DNA from: Nostoc sp. NMS7
GTDB lineage: Bacteria > Cyanobacteriota > Cyanobacteriia > Cyanobacteriales > Nostocaceae
Direction of reading: 5' to 3'
DNA: 46,725 bases
NCBI RefSeq assembly: GCF_017115085.1
Contig: NZ_JABXKJ010000262.1
Span: 1-46,725, forward strand
Every line of letters begins with the position of its first letter. The first letter of the stretch is position 1. Shown one piece after another: positions 9,410-19,600 of this stretch. The position numbers and the translations under genes are program-made. Below the pieces are notes generated by a model. That model worked only from the letters and a program-made list of their open reading frames with translations, was not told where the DNA came from and did not search any database.

Positions 9410-9512
9410 TCGCCCTCACCCTAAATCCCTCTCCCAAATCTGGGAGAGGGACTTTGAAATTCTGGCTCCCCTTTTCTCCCAAATCTGGGAGAAGGGGCTG
9501 GGGGATGAGGGC
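9410..9512. repeat. Foldback with two nested hairpins
   Basis: The outer arms CGCCCTCACCC and GGGGGATGAGGGC enclose two hairpins, at 9427-9450 (CCCTCTCCCA/TGGGAGAGGG) and 9468-9497 (CTTTTCTCCCA/TGGGAGAAGGGG). Elements with similar outer arms (CCTCACCC / GGGTGAGG) occur at 25686-25755 and, less clearly, 21268-21366. Confidence 0.6.
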
Positions 9513-9707
9513 AAATCCAGAACTACAGATTTCAAGATAGACGTGGTTTATTTGCGCCAAGCTGCACTGCTTATTAGCTAACTCAGCATTTTTATCACAC
9601 TTATAAGACTGTATAAATCATTCTTGGGAATGAAACTTAGATGATTATAACTATGATATGAAGCTAAAAGACAACGCAGTTAACAAGGTATCGCAAGGTT
9701 TAGGCTC

Positions 9708-10817
9708 ATGATATTCATGCCTCATAATTTTCTGTTTATATGGCTGGTTCAACTGCTGTCGATTGCGGTAATTGGCGGGGGGGGCTACATTCTCTATGAG
9801 TGGTACGAACGAGAACTTGTAGGAACATTTTACTTAGTGGCTGGGCTAGTAATGGTTCTGTGGTCTGTTGGGGGTCGTTTTATCAGTTTGCCACTGCTGC
9901 GCCGTCCTGGAGGCGATGAACCTAAGTTTATGCGTAGCAAAACCGTGGAGCGTTTGCCACGACCGGATGGTAGTGTACTGCAAATAGAGTTTTTTGGGCC
10001 GGAGGATGGTCAACCGATTATCCTTTCACACGGTTGGGGACCGAACAGTACTATATGGTATTATGCCAAGCGACAACTGAGCGATCGCTTCCGAGTAATT
10101 GTTTGGGATCTACCAGGGCTAGGAAAATCCACTAAACCGAAAAACAATGATCACTCTATAGAAAAATATGCCCGTGACTTGGAAGCTGTGGTTGCGATTG
10201 CAGGGGATAAACCTGTTATTCTGGTAGGACACAGCATGGGTGGAATGATTAACCTGACATTCTGTCGCCTATTTCCAGAGCAATTAGGGAGTCGGGTGGC
10301 TGGCTTAATTCTTGTAGATACTACTTACACTAATCCGGTAAAAACTTGTATCTTTAGCAATCTGGTACGAAAATTACAGAAACCGCTACTCGAACCTGTC
10401 TTGTACCTGACTACCGTGCTGTGGCCGATTTTTTGGTTGATGACTTGGCTCTCCTATTTGAATGGTTCATTGTACATCACCGTCGAACTATCTGGATTTA
10501 CGGGTACTGAAACACGGGGTCAACTAAGTTTTGCCGGTCTATTATCAGCATTGGGTTCGCCTGGGGTTCTGGCGCGTGGCACACTGGGAATGTTGAACTT
10601 TGATGAAACAGAAACACTTGCAACTATTAACGTACCTGTGTTGGTTGTTTGCGGCAATTCAGATATCGCAACTAAACCTGTTGCCAGCGATCGCATGAAA
10701 GCAGAATTGCCTTACTCTCAAAGAGTCACCCTCAAACCAGGTGGACACATGGCATTAATGGAACAAAATCAGCAGTTTTCCGAAGCAGTCAGCGCCTTTT
10801 CTGCTAGCTGCTTATAA
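9708..10817 (+). CDS. Membrane-anchored alpha/beta hydrolase
   Basis: The 369-residue protein begins with two hydrophobic segments (about 7-28 and 38-62), then an alpha/beta-hydrolase domain. Visible features are the oxyanion-region motif SHGWGPN (108-114), the nucleophile elbow GHSMGG with Ser176, a likely acid in the CGNSDIATKP segment and a catalytic His in GGHMALME near the C-terminus. Many substrates are possible (esters, lactones, haloalkanes), so none is named. It is the only plus-strand gene inside the NRPS region and is transcribed away from NRPS-A, so a tailoring or hydrolytic role for the peptide is possible but unproven. An in-frame ATG at 9717 is an alternative start. Confidence 0.8.
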   Translation: MIFMPHNFLFIWLVQLLSIAVIGGGGYILYEWYERELVGTFYLVAGLVMVLWSVGGRFISLPLLRRPGGDEPKFMRSKTVERLPRPDGSVLQIEFFGPEDGQPIILSHGWGPNSTIWYYAKRQLSDRFRVIVWDLPGLGKSTKPKNNDHSIEKYARDLEAVVAIAGDKPVILVGHSMGGMINLTFCRLFPEQLGSRVAGLILVDTTYTNPVKTCIFSNLVRKLQKPLLEPVLYLTTVLWPIFWLMTWLSYLNGSLYITVELSGFTGTETRGQLSFAGLLSALGSPGVLARGTLGMLNFDETETLATINVPVLVVCGNSDIATKPVASDRMKAELPYSQRVTLKPGGHMALMEQNQQFSEAVSAFSASCL

Positions 10818-10871
10818 CTAGTTGCCTGAATTCCACATTTAGCATCCATCAAAAAATATTGCTCCAGGGTT

Positions 10872-11186
10872 AACGTTTCCGTGTTTCGCGCAGCCTGTAG
10901 CAACTTCTGCTTTAAGAGTAAGAACTTCCGCCTTGACGTTTCCGTGTTTCGCGCAGTCTGTAGCAACTCCCGCTTTCCCTGTAAGAACTTCCGCCTTAAC
11001 GTTTCCGTGTTTCGCGCAGTCTGTAGGAACTTCTGCTTTAACGTTTCCGTGTTTCGCGCAGTCTGTAGCAACTTCCGCCTTTCTTGTAAGAACTTCCGCC
11101 TTGACGTTTCCGTGTTTCGCGCAGTCTGTAGCAACTTCCGCTTTGAGGTTTCGGTATTTCGCGCAGTCTGTAGCAACTTCCGCTTT
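10872..11186. repeat. 315-bp tandem array of 42- and 63-bp units
   Basis: Six units start at 10872, 10935, 10998, 11040, 11103 and 11145. Their lengths are 63, 63, 42, 63, 42 and 42 bp, all multiples of 21. Each begins (A/G)ACGTTTCCGTGTTTCGCGC, continues AGTCTGTAGCAACTTC, and the long form adds a 21-bp block ending TAAGAACTTCCGCCTT. Because 21 is divisible by 3, several frames on both strands stay open right across the array and read as 7- or 14-residue repeats. No ribosome site or known protein supports translation, so I call it a DNA repeat. It fills most of the gap between the convergent hydrolase and glycosyltransferase genes. Confidence 0.9.
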
Positions 11187-11210
11187 AAGAGGATGTTTAA
11201 AAAGTATTGT

Positions 11211-11325
11211 GCGAATAGAATTCGCTACTACACAAGCAAAGTCCACCTCCGTGGACTAATACAAAATCAAGGGTTTTAACCCACGGAGGTGGGTTTTGTC
11301 TGTGTAGCCGCGACTTCTAGTCGCC
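11211..11325. mobile_element. Foldback element, GCGAATAGAATTCGC family, copy 1
   Basis: The left arm (GCGAATAGAATTCGC, then ACTACACAAGCAAAGTCCAC) pairs imperfectly with the right arm (GTGGGTTTTGTCTGTGTAG, then CCGCGACTTCTAGTCGCC) over about 45 bp. Each arm carries the smaller palindrome CCACCTCCGTGG or CCACGGAGGTGG. A second copy, enlarged by insertions, is at 25445-25654. Confidence 0.7.
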
Positions 11326-11342
11326 AGGGTTGGTAACTTTAT

Positions 11343-12872
11343 CTAATCCGCCTTCTTCACTACCTTTTGATTAGTTCTAAAGTAGAGGTCGCTTAATTCT
11401 TCCAAAGAAACATCGGTCTGCAATTCTGGATTACAGAAATAGGGATGGATGGGAAGGAGTTCAGCGCGATCGCGGGTTTCCGGTGAAGACAGAATTTGCT
11501 CAAGCAAAGTCAGGTAGTTTTCAGCAGTAGATTCCCAAGTGTACGTCTTCAACACCCGTTGCTGACCAGCTTGGGCAAAATACTCCCACTCGTGAGCATC
11601 GCATAGCACCCGCTCTAAGCCCCGAACAATATCAGCAGGATCTTCTGGGTCAACAAGCACGCCATATTCCTTATTTCCCTGTCGCAAGCTCTCGCTGGGG
11701 CCACCGTTCTGGGTTGCTACTACTGGCAAACCTGCAACTGCCGCTTCTAAGGGAGCAAGCCCAAAGGGTTCGTAGAGTGCGGTTAGCGCGAACACCGAGC
11801 GGCGTTTAACCATAAACCGATAGGCTGCTGCCAGTGACTCTTGAGACTGATCTGACAAGCCAAATGCACTGATTTTGCCCCACAAGTCGTTTTCTTCAAC
11901 GACCTCCCGAATCGGGGCTAATACCTCTTCAGTCGTGTCGTCGCTAGTTTGCTCTCGTAAAGGATCGTCCAGCCCCCCTGTAAGTAGCACCAAGTTAGCT
12001 CGTTCCTGAAGTGTTGGACTCATTGCGAAGGCTTGCACCAGCCCTAATACGTTTTTTTTAAGCTCTAATCGACTGGATGCTATGATGACGGGCAAATCTC
12101 GACGTGGTTCTGCAATGTCCCGTGCCAATCGTTCCTGAACGAGTTGGTAGGTAGCCTCCTCGTTTTCCGAACGCGCCTTTGCACCGAAAATCGAGAAATT
12201 TGCTCCCGGTGGAATCACTGCAAAACAGTTGTCATTCTCCACATCCACTGCACCACCATAGACTCGATGAGAGTACTGTTCAAAGCGTTCCTGTCGTGTA
12301 CTGGTGATATTAACAGCCGAGCGATTCATGCTTAGGCGTTCGGCTAAGATCCGATATCTGAAATTAAATTGCTCGTCTATTTCGGTGAGATTTTCTGGGG
12401 TGAGTTCCAGTTGATCCATCTTTTGAGCGCCGAGAGAATGAGCAGTAAAGGTAAAAGGTATGCCTATCTGGTCTTCAACTAGAACGCCACATAGTCCCCC
12501 ATCGGCGTAGTGGGCAGTCATTGCATCGGGTAAGCTACCCTGCTGTTGATAAAATTTCAAGATGTTCGGTACCCAATCAGTAACCAGATGAGACCACAAA
12601 AATTCTTTAGAGAGAAATTCTTTTGGCCCTGCTGGTAAGCGGATAATGCGGACATTATCGACCCCTGGATAAGTGTCAATTGCTTCGGCAAACTCTGGCC
12701 ACTCCGGGTCAATGATTTGACGGGTAAGAATATCAACTTTATGACCCATTTGAGCGATCGCTATGGCAACTTGCTTAACATAGATTAGTTGACCCCCAAA
12801 ATCTGGGTGTTTCGTTATGTGACTATTGGCTGAATCAAAATTGCCTTGAGGGTTAAGAAATCCAATGTGCAT
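11343..12872 (-). CDS. GT4 glycosyltransferase, sucrose-phosphate-synthase-like
   Basis: The 509-residue protein is a retaining GT-B glycosyltransferase resembling bacterial sucrose-phosphate or mannosylfructose-phosphate synthases. Features are the N-terminal FGGQLIYVKQ loop (about 25-34), HYADGGLCG, TAHSLGAQK, the phosphate-contacting SRLELKKN region and the C-terminal nucleotide-sugar motif YEPFGLAPLEAA with the E-x7-E pattern. It lacks a C-terminal phosphatase domain. It would add glucose or mannose from UDP- or GDP-sugar to a sugar phosphate, or be recruited to another acceptor. It lies between NRPS-B and NRPS-A on the same strand, so peptide glycosylation is conceivable; osmolyte synthesis is the conservative reading. 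The 287 bp between it and NRPS-B has no convincing gene. Confidence 0.8.
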   Translation of the reverse strand: MHIGFLNPQGNFDSANSHITKHPDFGGQLIYVKQVAIAIAQMGHKVDILTRQIIDPEWPEFAEAIDTYPGVDNVRIIRLPAGPKEFLSKEFLWSHLVTDWVPNILKFYQQQGSLPDAMTAHYADGGLCGVLVEDQIGIPFTFTAHSLGAQKMDQLELTPENLTEIDEQFNFRYRILAERLSMNRSAVNITSTRQERFEQYSHRVYGGAVDVENDNCFAVIPPGANFSIFGAKARSENEEATYQLVQERLARDIAEPRRDLPVIIASSRLELKKNVLGLVQAFAMSPTLQERANLVLLTGGLDDPLREQTSDDTTEEVLAPIREVVEENDLWGKISAFGLSDQSQESLAAAYRFMVKRRSVFALTALYEPFGLAPLEAAVAGLPVVATQNGGPSESLRQGNKEYGVLVDPEDPADIVRGLERVLCDAHEWEYFAQAGQQRVLKTYTWESTAENYLTLLEQILSSPETRDRAELLPIHPYFCNPELQTDVSLEELSDLYFRTNQKVVKKAD

Positions 12873-13159
12873 CGCCCACTTCCTAATACAGGTTAATTTC
12901 TACTAGAGATTTTTGCCTGAAGACAGCAGTAAAACAGCTTAGTGAGCTTGTTAAAAACTCCCAAAACTGAAAAACGCAGGCAGCGAGGCTGTAGATAAAT
13001 GCCATCAAAAAGCAAGTCAAAGGGCTTTTATTTATTCCCTTTAACTTAAACCCAGCCAATTCGCGCATTTTCCTAATGCTTAAGTTAATCGCTACTGCGG
13101 CTCGCGCACATATACCGGATGGCATAAATGGTATGATGATTCCCTGACTCAAAGGGTTC

Positions 13160-16100
13160 TCAAAATTCCACGTCTTCTCGTTCCTGACCAGTAGTTGCGA
13201 CTTTATCGAAACCTTTTGCTGCCCAACACATTGTGTCAATGTACCTAGCAAGTTGTTCTACAGTCGGTGCTTCAAACAAATTGCGTACAGGCAAATCTAT
13301 TTGGAAGGTATCGCGGATGCGGGAAGTTAGCTGAGTCGCTAGTAGAGAATGACCGCCCAATTCAAAGAAATTGTCGTGAATGCCTACTTGCTGTTTTCCC
13401 AAGACTTTAGTCCAAATTTGGGCAAGTAACTCTTCGACTTGCGATCGCGGTGCCACATAATCTTGATTATTCAAAGTAATTGTATCAGGTATAGGTAAAG
13501 CCCGGTGATCAACTTTGCCATTAAATGTTAAAGGTAGAGATTCCAGTAACATATAGGCTCTCGGTACCATGTATTCTGGTAACTTTTCTTTGAGAAATTG
13601 ACGAAGTAAGGACGCAAAGCTTTGCACATCTGGCGTCGGCATCTGTTCCAGGTTAGGAACAATATAAGCCACCAAGTACTTATCATCAGGTACATCCTCA
13701 GCAGCAATAACAACAGTTTCTCTCACTGCTAGATGTTGACTCAACACCGCTTCAATCTCTGACAACTCAATGCGGAAGCCGCGAATTTTCACTTGATTGT
13801 CAATCCGACCTAAAAATTCAATATTGCCATCTGGTAAATAGCGACCCAAATCACCCGTTTTATAAAGACGTGTTTTTGGTTTATTATTAAAAGGATGAGG
13901 AATAAAGTGTTTAGCAGTTAATTCAGGGCGATTAAGATATTCTCTCGCCAATCCCTCACCACCAATATATAATTCGCCAGTAACGCCAATAGGCACTAGT
14001 TGTAAATCGGTATCTAATATATAGATTTGCGTATTTGTAATCGGACGACCAATAGGAAAAGATGCGGCTAATGGTAACTCTTCTACGCAGTAATAAGAGG
14101 AAAATGTTGTATTTTCTGTAGGACCGTAAACATGAATTAAATGCTTTGGCACACCATGTTTAAGAATCTTTTTAATCCATCTTGTATTAACAGTTTCGCC
14201 ACCGAATAGTAAATATTTCAAGGTTGCAAAAGCTTGCGGAACATCTCTAGCAATCTGTTGAAACAAGGCGGTAGTCAAAAACAGAACGCTGATACCTTTT
14301 TCTCCTAGTTGTAAGGTAAATTCGTGAGGCGAAAGGGTGACATCTTTACTAATTCCCACAAGTTGAGCGCCGTTAAGTAGCGCTCCCCAAATCTCGAATG
14401 TAGCGGCATCAAAAGAAACATTTGAGGCTTGGGCGATTTTATCGAATGGTGACAATTTTATATAATTAGTATTGCACACTAACCGATTTACAGCTTTGTG
14501 AGGTACAGCAACTCCCTTGGGTTTTCCTGTAGAACCAGAGGTGTAAATAATATATGCTAAATTATCACTATTTAAATCGCTGTTGAGATCCTCTTCCTTT
14601 TCTTGAGCAATAATTTCCCAATCTTTATCTATAGAAACAATTGGATTTGAGAAACCTTCAAAATGCTGAAGCAAGTTTTCTTGTGTCAATAATACTGAAA
14701 CTTGTGCATCTTCAAGCATAAAGTTTAGGCGTTCTTGAGGATAACTGGGGTCTAATGGAACATAAACTCCCCCTGCTTTCAGAATGCCCAACAAGCCGAT
14801 AATCATTTCTATAGACTGTGAAATACAAATACCCACTAAAACTTCTGAAGCTACTCCGATTTTTTGTAAGTGTTGTGCTAGTTTATTACTGCGAATATTC
14901 AACTCTTGATAAGTCAGTTGCTCGTTAGCAAAGTTTACTGCTATAGAATTAGGATACTGCTGTACCTTTTCTTCAAACAATTGATGGATACACTTATCTT
15001 GAGGATAATCCGCTTGGGTATGATTCCATTCTCCCAATAGCTGATGTAGCTCCACTTCACTTAATAACGGTAAATTCGCAATTCCTTGTTCGGGATTTGT
15101 AACAATGCCTGACAACAAAGTTTTAAAATGTTCCAGCATCCGGCTAATAGTGGCTTTATCAAACAAATCTGTGTTGTAAACCATTATCCCCCGGAGACCT
15201 TCCGAATACTCCCAGTTTCCACCCAGTAAGCTCCTAAAATCCTCAGAACACTTCCACAAATGCAGTTCCAAATCAAAACGTGTTTTTTTCAAGTCAATAT
15301 TCATAAAGCTAGGTACTAATCCAGGCAGTTCTAGCGCTGACATTGGCGCATTCTGGAAACCAAACACTACTTGAAATAGCTGATGGTAGCTCAAGTTCCG
15401 CTCTGGATGGAGTTCTTCAACTAACTTTTCAAACGGCAAATCTTGGTGGCTGTATGCTCCTAACGTTACCTCCCGAACTCTGCCTAGTAGTTCCCGAAAA
15501 GTGGGGTTTCCAGATAAGTTGCTACGTAGCACCAAACTATTGACAAAAAAACCAATTATGCCTTCAACTTCGCTGCGGTTGCGGTTAGCAATTGGCGAAC
15601 CTAGCGCAATATCTTCTTGGTGTGTGTAGCGGTAAAGTAACGTTTTAAATGCTGCCAGCAGCGTCATAAATAAGGTGACACCTTCTTGCTGTGATAGCTT
15701 TTCTAGTGCATCAATTAGCTTGAGCGGCAACTCTAGAAATTGTGTTGCTCCTTGATAGCTTTGTATAGCTGGTCTTGGTTTATCGGTAGGCAAATGCAGT
15801 ATGGAAATAGCCTTTAATTGCTCCCGCCAGTAAGCTAACTGGGTTTGGAGTACTTCTCCTTGCAGCCACTCGCGCTGCCAGTGAGCAAAATCGGCGTACT
15901 GAAGAGGCAGTTCTAATAGAGGCGAAGGCTGGTTTTGTGCAAAAGCTGCGTACAGCGTTCCCAGTTCCCGAATCAGTACCCCCATAGACCAATCATCACA
16001 GATAATGTGGTGCATATTCAATAATAGAATATGTTCTGTCTCGGAAAGCACAAGCAGCTTCACTCGCAGCAATGGGCCGGAGGATAAATCGAAGGGATGT

Positions 16101-16432
16101 TCTATCTCTGCGGTTACAATGCACTTTATTTTAACCTCTTGTTCATCAGCTGATAATTGCTGGAGATGTAATACAGAAAGAGGTATTATTAAGCTGGGTG
16201 CAATCGCCTGTAGGGGTAGCCCATCCGACACAATAAATGTAGTGCGTAAGGTTTCATGGCGACGCACAATTTCGTTAAAAGTCTGTTCTAGTGCAGCTAA
16301 CTTCAGCGAACCTGTCAAGCGAATTACTGTCGGCACATTGTAAATAGCATTGCCGGGGATCAACTGATCGAGAAACCATAATCGCTGTTGAGCAAAAGAT
16401 GCTGGAAAGACAAAGACCTCTTCAGAAGACAT
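13160..16432 (-). CDS. NRPS-B: C-A-PCP module with acidic docking tail
   Basis: This is a single NRPS module of 1090 residues from the ATG at 16432 (MSSEEVFVFPASFAQQRLWF). A frame extension to a TTG at 16465 would begin inside a repeat element and is not preferred. The condensation domain core motif reads HHIICDD instead of HHxxxDG: both His and the Asp are present but the Gly is Asp. The adenylation domain has YTSGSTGKPKG; my hand-read specificity residues are D-A-F-F-L-G-V-T-F plus the A10 Lys, close to isoleucine/valine codes. The carrier motif is LGGHSLLATQL. The C-terminus ends EREDVEF, like the short acidic peptides bound by TubC-type docking domains, so the chain is predicted to pass to NRPS-A. 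There is no loading domain, so this module may start the chain or accept an acyl or aminoacyl starter. Confidence 0.93.
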   Translation of the reverse strand: MSSEEVFVFPASFAQQRLWFLDQLIPGNAIYNVPTVIRLTGSLKLAALEQTFNEIVRRHETLRTTFIVSDGLPLQAIAPSLIIPLSVLHLQQLSADEQEVKIKCIVTAEIEHPFDLSSGPLLRVKLLVLSETEHILLLNMHHIICDDWSMGVLIRELGTLYAAFAQNQPSPLLELPLQYADFAHWQREWLQGEVLQTQLAYWREQLKAISILHLPTDKPRPAIQSYQGATQFLELPLKLIDALEKLSQQEGVTLFMTLLAAFKTLLYRYTHQEDIALGSPIANRNRSEVEGIIGFFVNSLVLRSNLSGNPTFRELLGRVREVTLGAYSHQDLPFEKLVEELHPERNLSYHQLFQVVFGFQNAPMSALELPGLVPSFMNIDLKKTRFDLELHLWKCSEDFRSLLGGNWEYSEGLRGIMVYNTDLFDKATISRMLEHFKTLLSGIVTNPEQGIANLPLLSEVELHQLLGEWNHTQADYPQDKCIHQLFEEKVQQYPNSIAVNFANEQLTYQELNIRSNKLAQHLQKIGVASEVLVGICISQSIEMIIGLLGILKAGGVYVPLDPSYPQERLNFMLEDAQVSVLLTQENLLQHFEGFSNPIVSIDKDWEIIAQEKEEDLNSDLNSDNLAYIIYTSGSTGKPKGVAVPHKAVNRLVCNTNYIKLSPFDKIAQASNVSFDAATFEIWGALLNGAQLVGISKDVTLSPHEFTLQLGEKGISVLFLTTALFQQIARDVPQAFATLKYLLFGGETVNTRWIKKILKHGVPKHLIHVYGPTENTTFSSYYCVEELPLAASFPIGRPITNTQIYILDTDLQLVPIGVTGELYIGGEGLAREYLNRPELTAKHFIPHPFNNKPKTRLYKTGDLGRYLPDGNIEFLGRIDNQVKIRGFRIELSEIEAVLSQHLAVRETVVIAAEDVPDDKYLVAYIVPNLEQMPTPDVQSFASLLRQFLKEKLPEYMVPRAYMLLESLPLTFNGKVDHRALPIPDTITLNNQDYVAPRSQVEELLAQIWTKVLGKQQVGIHDNFFELGGHSLLATQLTSRIRDTFQIDLPVRNLFEAPTVEQLARYIDTMCWAAKGFDKVATTGQEREDVEF

Positions 16433-16453
16433 ATAGCGTTTCCTAATCACATA

Positions 16454-16570
16454 AGGGATTTCCAAGAAATAAATTATCCAATCTTGTGGGGTGGGCGTCT
16501 CGCCCGCCTTTGGTTACTGGGCGGGCGAGACGCCCACCCCACAATAAATAATTGGATATTTTTTTATTTG
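16454..16570. mobile_element. MITE-like foldback (GGGTGGGC family), between NRPS genes
   Basis: The left end AGGGATTTCCAAGAAATAAA matches the outer ends of the elements at 2851 and 41209. The central hairpin (16484-16544) has arms TTGTGGGGTGGGCGTCTCG and CGAGACGCCCACCCCACAA around an extra spacer, so it is a longer variant. The right end (near 16570) is degraded. It lies directly upstream of NRPS-B and may affect its expression. Confidence 0.65.
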
Positions 16571-16671
16571 TCAGTCGCTAAGGTACATCATAGTCCCCTC
16601 CTCGCTTGCTCTTAGCGGGTTGGGGGTAGGGTTCTTGTAGCTTACTCAATCGAGAACCGCTATATTGATCC

Positions 16672-19600
16672 TTATTTTAAAGTTTGCGCTTTCTCAATAC
16701 AGGCTCTTAGCTGTGCGGCGAGAACTTGAATATGGGGTTTTCTCAGCATAGTTAGGTGATTCCCAGGAATATGATGAATTTCTGTTCCTCCCACAATTAC
16801 CTGATCCCAACCCATACTCGCATCTTCGTTGGCAATGCTTGATTGAACCTTTGTTCGGAAAAGATTAATTCCTTTAGGGTAAGTTTGGGGAACGTAGTTG
16901 AGAACTGCTTGGCTATTGGCATAGAAAACACGAAGCATTGGATGAATTGCTAACTCGCTTAAAAGTCTTAACTTGGATTTTTCAGATATAACCTTAACTG
17001 TGGCATCCTCTTTGAGGATGAAGTTGGAGAAGAGATTTTTTGGGAGCCACCCAATTTTATTAAAATTAGTTAAATTGTTAATTCGATTCTTAGCGATCGC
17101 AATAATTAGATATAAATAATCGAGGAAAAAAGGCCATATATATCGTGCCACTGTAGTCAGCATAAACTTAAAACCATTACCCAAAGAAGGTATATTCCCC
17201 GGAATTGGTGCTAAAGTATCAAGCACAGCAAGTAGAGCCACTTCTTCCCCAGACTTTTGGAGTTGTTGAGCCATTTCAAAAGCAACCCAACCTCCAAAAG
17301 ACCAACCTCCCAAAAAATAAGGGCCTTTGGGCTGCACTCTCCGCAATGCTTCAATGTAGTGGGTAGCCATATCCTCAATGTTAGTTAGTGGAGGAGTTTT
17401 TCCGTCAAGTCCAATAGGTTGTAGCCCATAAAATGGTTGATTTTTCCCCAAATGATTAGCTAATTGGTAATAAGGAAAGACAACCCCAAAAATTGGATGG
17501 ACGCAGAAGAAAGTTGGATTTGAACCAGCAGGCTGAATTGGAACCAAGGGCGACCACGGGAGAGAATCTGTTTCTGAGGATAGAGAAGTTGCTAAACTTT
17601 CAATTGTTGGATTTAAAAATAAGCTAGATAGCGGCAATTCGTACTCAAACTGCTTGTTTATCTGCTTCAACAGACGTACAGTTAACAGCGAATCTCCGCC
17701 CAAGTCGAAGAAGTTATCCTGAATACCCACACGCTCAACATTAAGGACTTCAACCCAAATTTGTGCCAAGGTTAACTCGGTTGGAGTCCGAGGAGCGATA
17801 AATGCTTTATCTATTGAGCGGCTAGCCGGACTATCAAGTTCTGTTAGTGCCCAACGATCCACTTTACCACTAGTTGTTAGCGGCAGAGAATCCAGCATTA
17901 CAAAAGCTTTTGGCACCATGTATTCTGGTAATTTTTCTTTTAAGAATTTACGTAGTAGAGATGCCAAATTTGAGGCAGCGCGTTGCGGGGGTTCCCACGC
18001 CACTTGCTTCAAGCCGGGGAACCCGTCCAACGCAGTGGCTCCCCGTTGTAGCGACTGCCGTGGCATCTCTACATTCAGAACAATATAAGCGAGCAAGTAC
18101 TTATCACCAGATACGTTCTCTTTAGCAATTACTACTGCTTTTTGCACATTTTCATACTGACTTAGCACTGTTTCAATTTCTGACAACTCAATGCGGAATC
18201 CCCGAATTTTTACTTGATTATCGATCCGTCCTAAAAATTCAATATTACCGTCTGGTCGATACCGAGCTAAATCACCCGTCTTGTAAAGTCGCGCTCCCTT
18301 TTGATGATTAAAAGGATTGGGAATAAAGTTTTCAGTAGTTAATTCTGGACGGTTAATATAGCCTTGTGCCAATCCTTCACCACATATATATAATTCGCCA
18401 GTAATTCCAATTGGTAAAGGTTGTAAATACTTATCTAATATATAAATTTGAGTGTTAGCAATAGGGCGACCAATAGGCGGTTTTTCACTCAGAGAACTAA
18501 TTTCGGCAACGGTTGACCAAACCGTTGCTTCTGTAGGCCCGTAAGCGTTAAAAAACCTCCGGCTAGAACTCCACCAACGTTTTACAATATCATCGGTGCA
18601 AGATTCACCGGCACAAATAATAGTTTGCAATGCCGGAAGTGATTCTGTAGGTAGGACTGCTAATACTGCTGGCGGAAGGGTGACGTGAGTAATAGCTTTT
18701 TCGCGCAATAATTGCAGCAAAGATTGTCCGGGGAGAAGAGATTCTTTGTTTGCTAAATAAAGAGTTGCTCCGGTTTGCAGTGCCATGACAATCTCAAAAA
18801 TAGAGGCATCAAAACTTAATGATGCGAATTGCAGAATGCGGTGACTCGATTGTAAGTTGAAAACCTCAATCTGAGCTTTTGCTAAGTTGGATAATCCTCG
18901 ATGCTGGAGCAAAACGCCTTTAGGCTTTCCTGTTGAGCCAGAGGTATAGATAACATAAGCTAGGTTGTCAGATGTTACACAATTGGTTGGGTTTTCTTGG
19001 CTGTGTTGTGTAATAGTTGCCCAATCTTTATCTATGCAAATAATTGGATTCGAGAAGTCATCAAAATGCTTGAGCAACTTTTCTTGTGTGAGCAAGACTG
19101 AAACTTGTGCATCTTCTAGCATGAAGTTAAGACGCTCTTGAGGTAGGCTCGGATCTAAAGGTAGGTATGCTCCACCCGCTTTGAAGATGCCTAATAGTGC
19201 GATGATCATCTCTAGCGATGCCTTCGGCAACGTCTTCTCTTCTCTACGAGAGGCTGCGCCAACGAGACGCTGCGCGAACGACGAACGCTCTACACAAACA
19301 CCAACTAAAGATTCATTTTCTACACCTATTTTTTTAAGATAATGTGCAAGTTGATTGCTGCGTATATTTAACTCTTTGTAGCTGAGTTGTTCATCGCCAA
19401 ATATTAGCGCGTTTGCATCGGGAGTTTTCTCTACCTGCGCTTCAAATAACTGATGAAAACACTTATTTTCTGGGTAGTCTCTTTTAGTGTCATTCCAATC
19501 AATTAATAACTCTTGTCGTTCTTCTTCAGTCAGGAAAGACAAATCTGAAAGACGCAGTTCTGAATTGCCAACAATGCTTTCTAGCAGCGTTTGGAAATGC

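Noticed and set aside
10872..11186. CRISPR array
   Set aside because: Units abut directly and the whole unit repeats, with no unique spacers and no cas gene nearby.
10839..11246. Long open frames on both strands across the tandem array, giving proteins of 7- and 14-residue repeats
   Set aside because: They arise because every unit is a multiple of 21 bases. No ribosome site, start context or known family supports them, and frames on both strands are equally open.
12883..13251. A 122-residue minus-strand frame between the glycosyltransferase and NRPS-B
   Set aside because: It overlaps the end of NRPS-B in another frame, starts within it, and shows no recognisable domain. A transposase remnant was considered but no signature was found.
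16432..16465. Longer NRPS-B start at the TTG at 16465
   Set aside because: The extra codons come from the end of a repeat element, and the ATG at 16432 gives an N-terminus parallel to NRPS-C.
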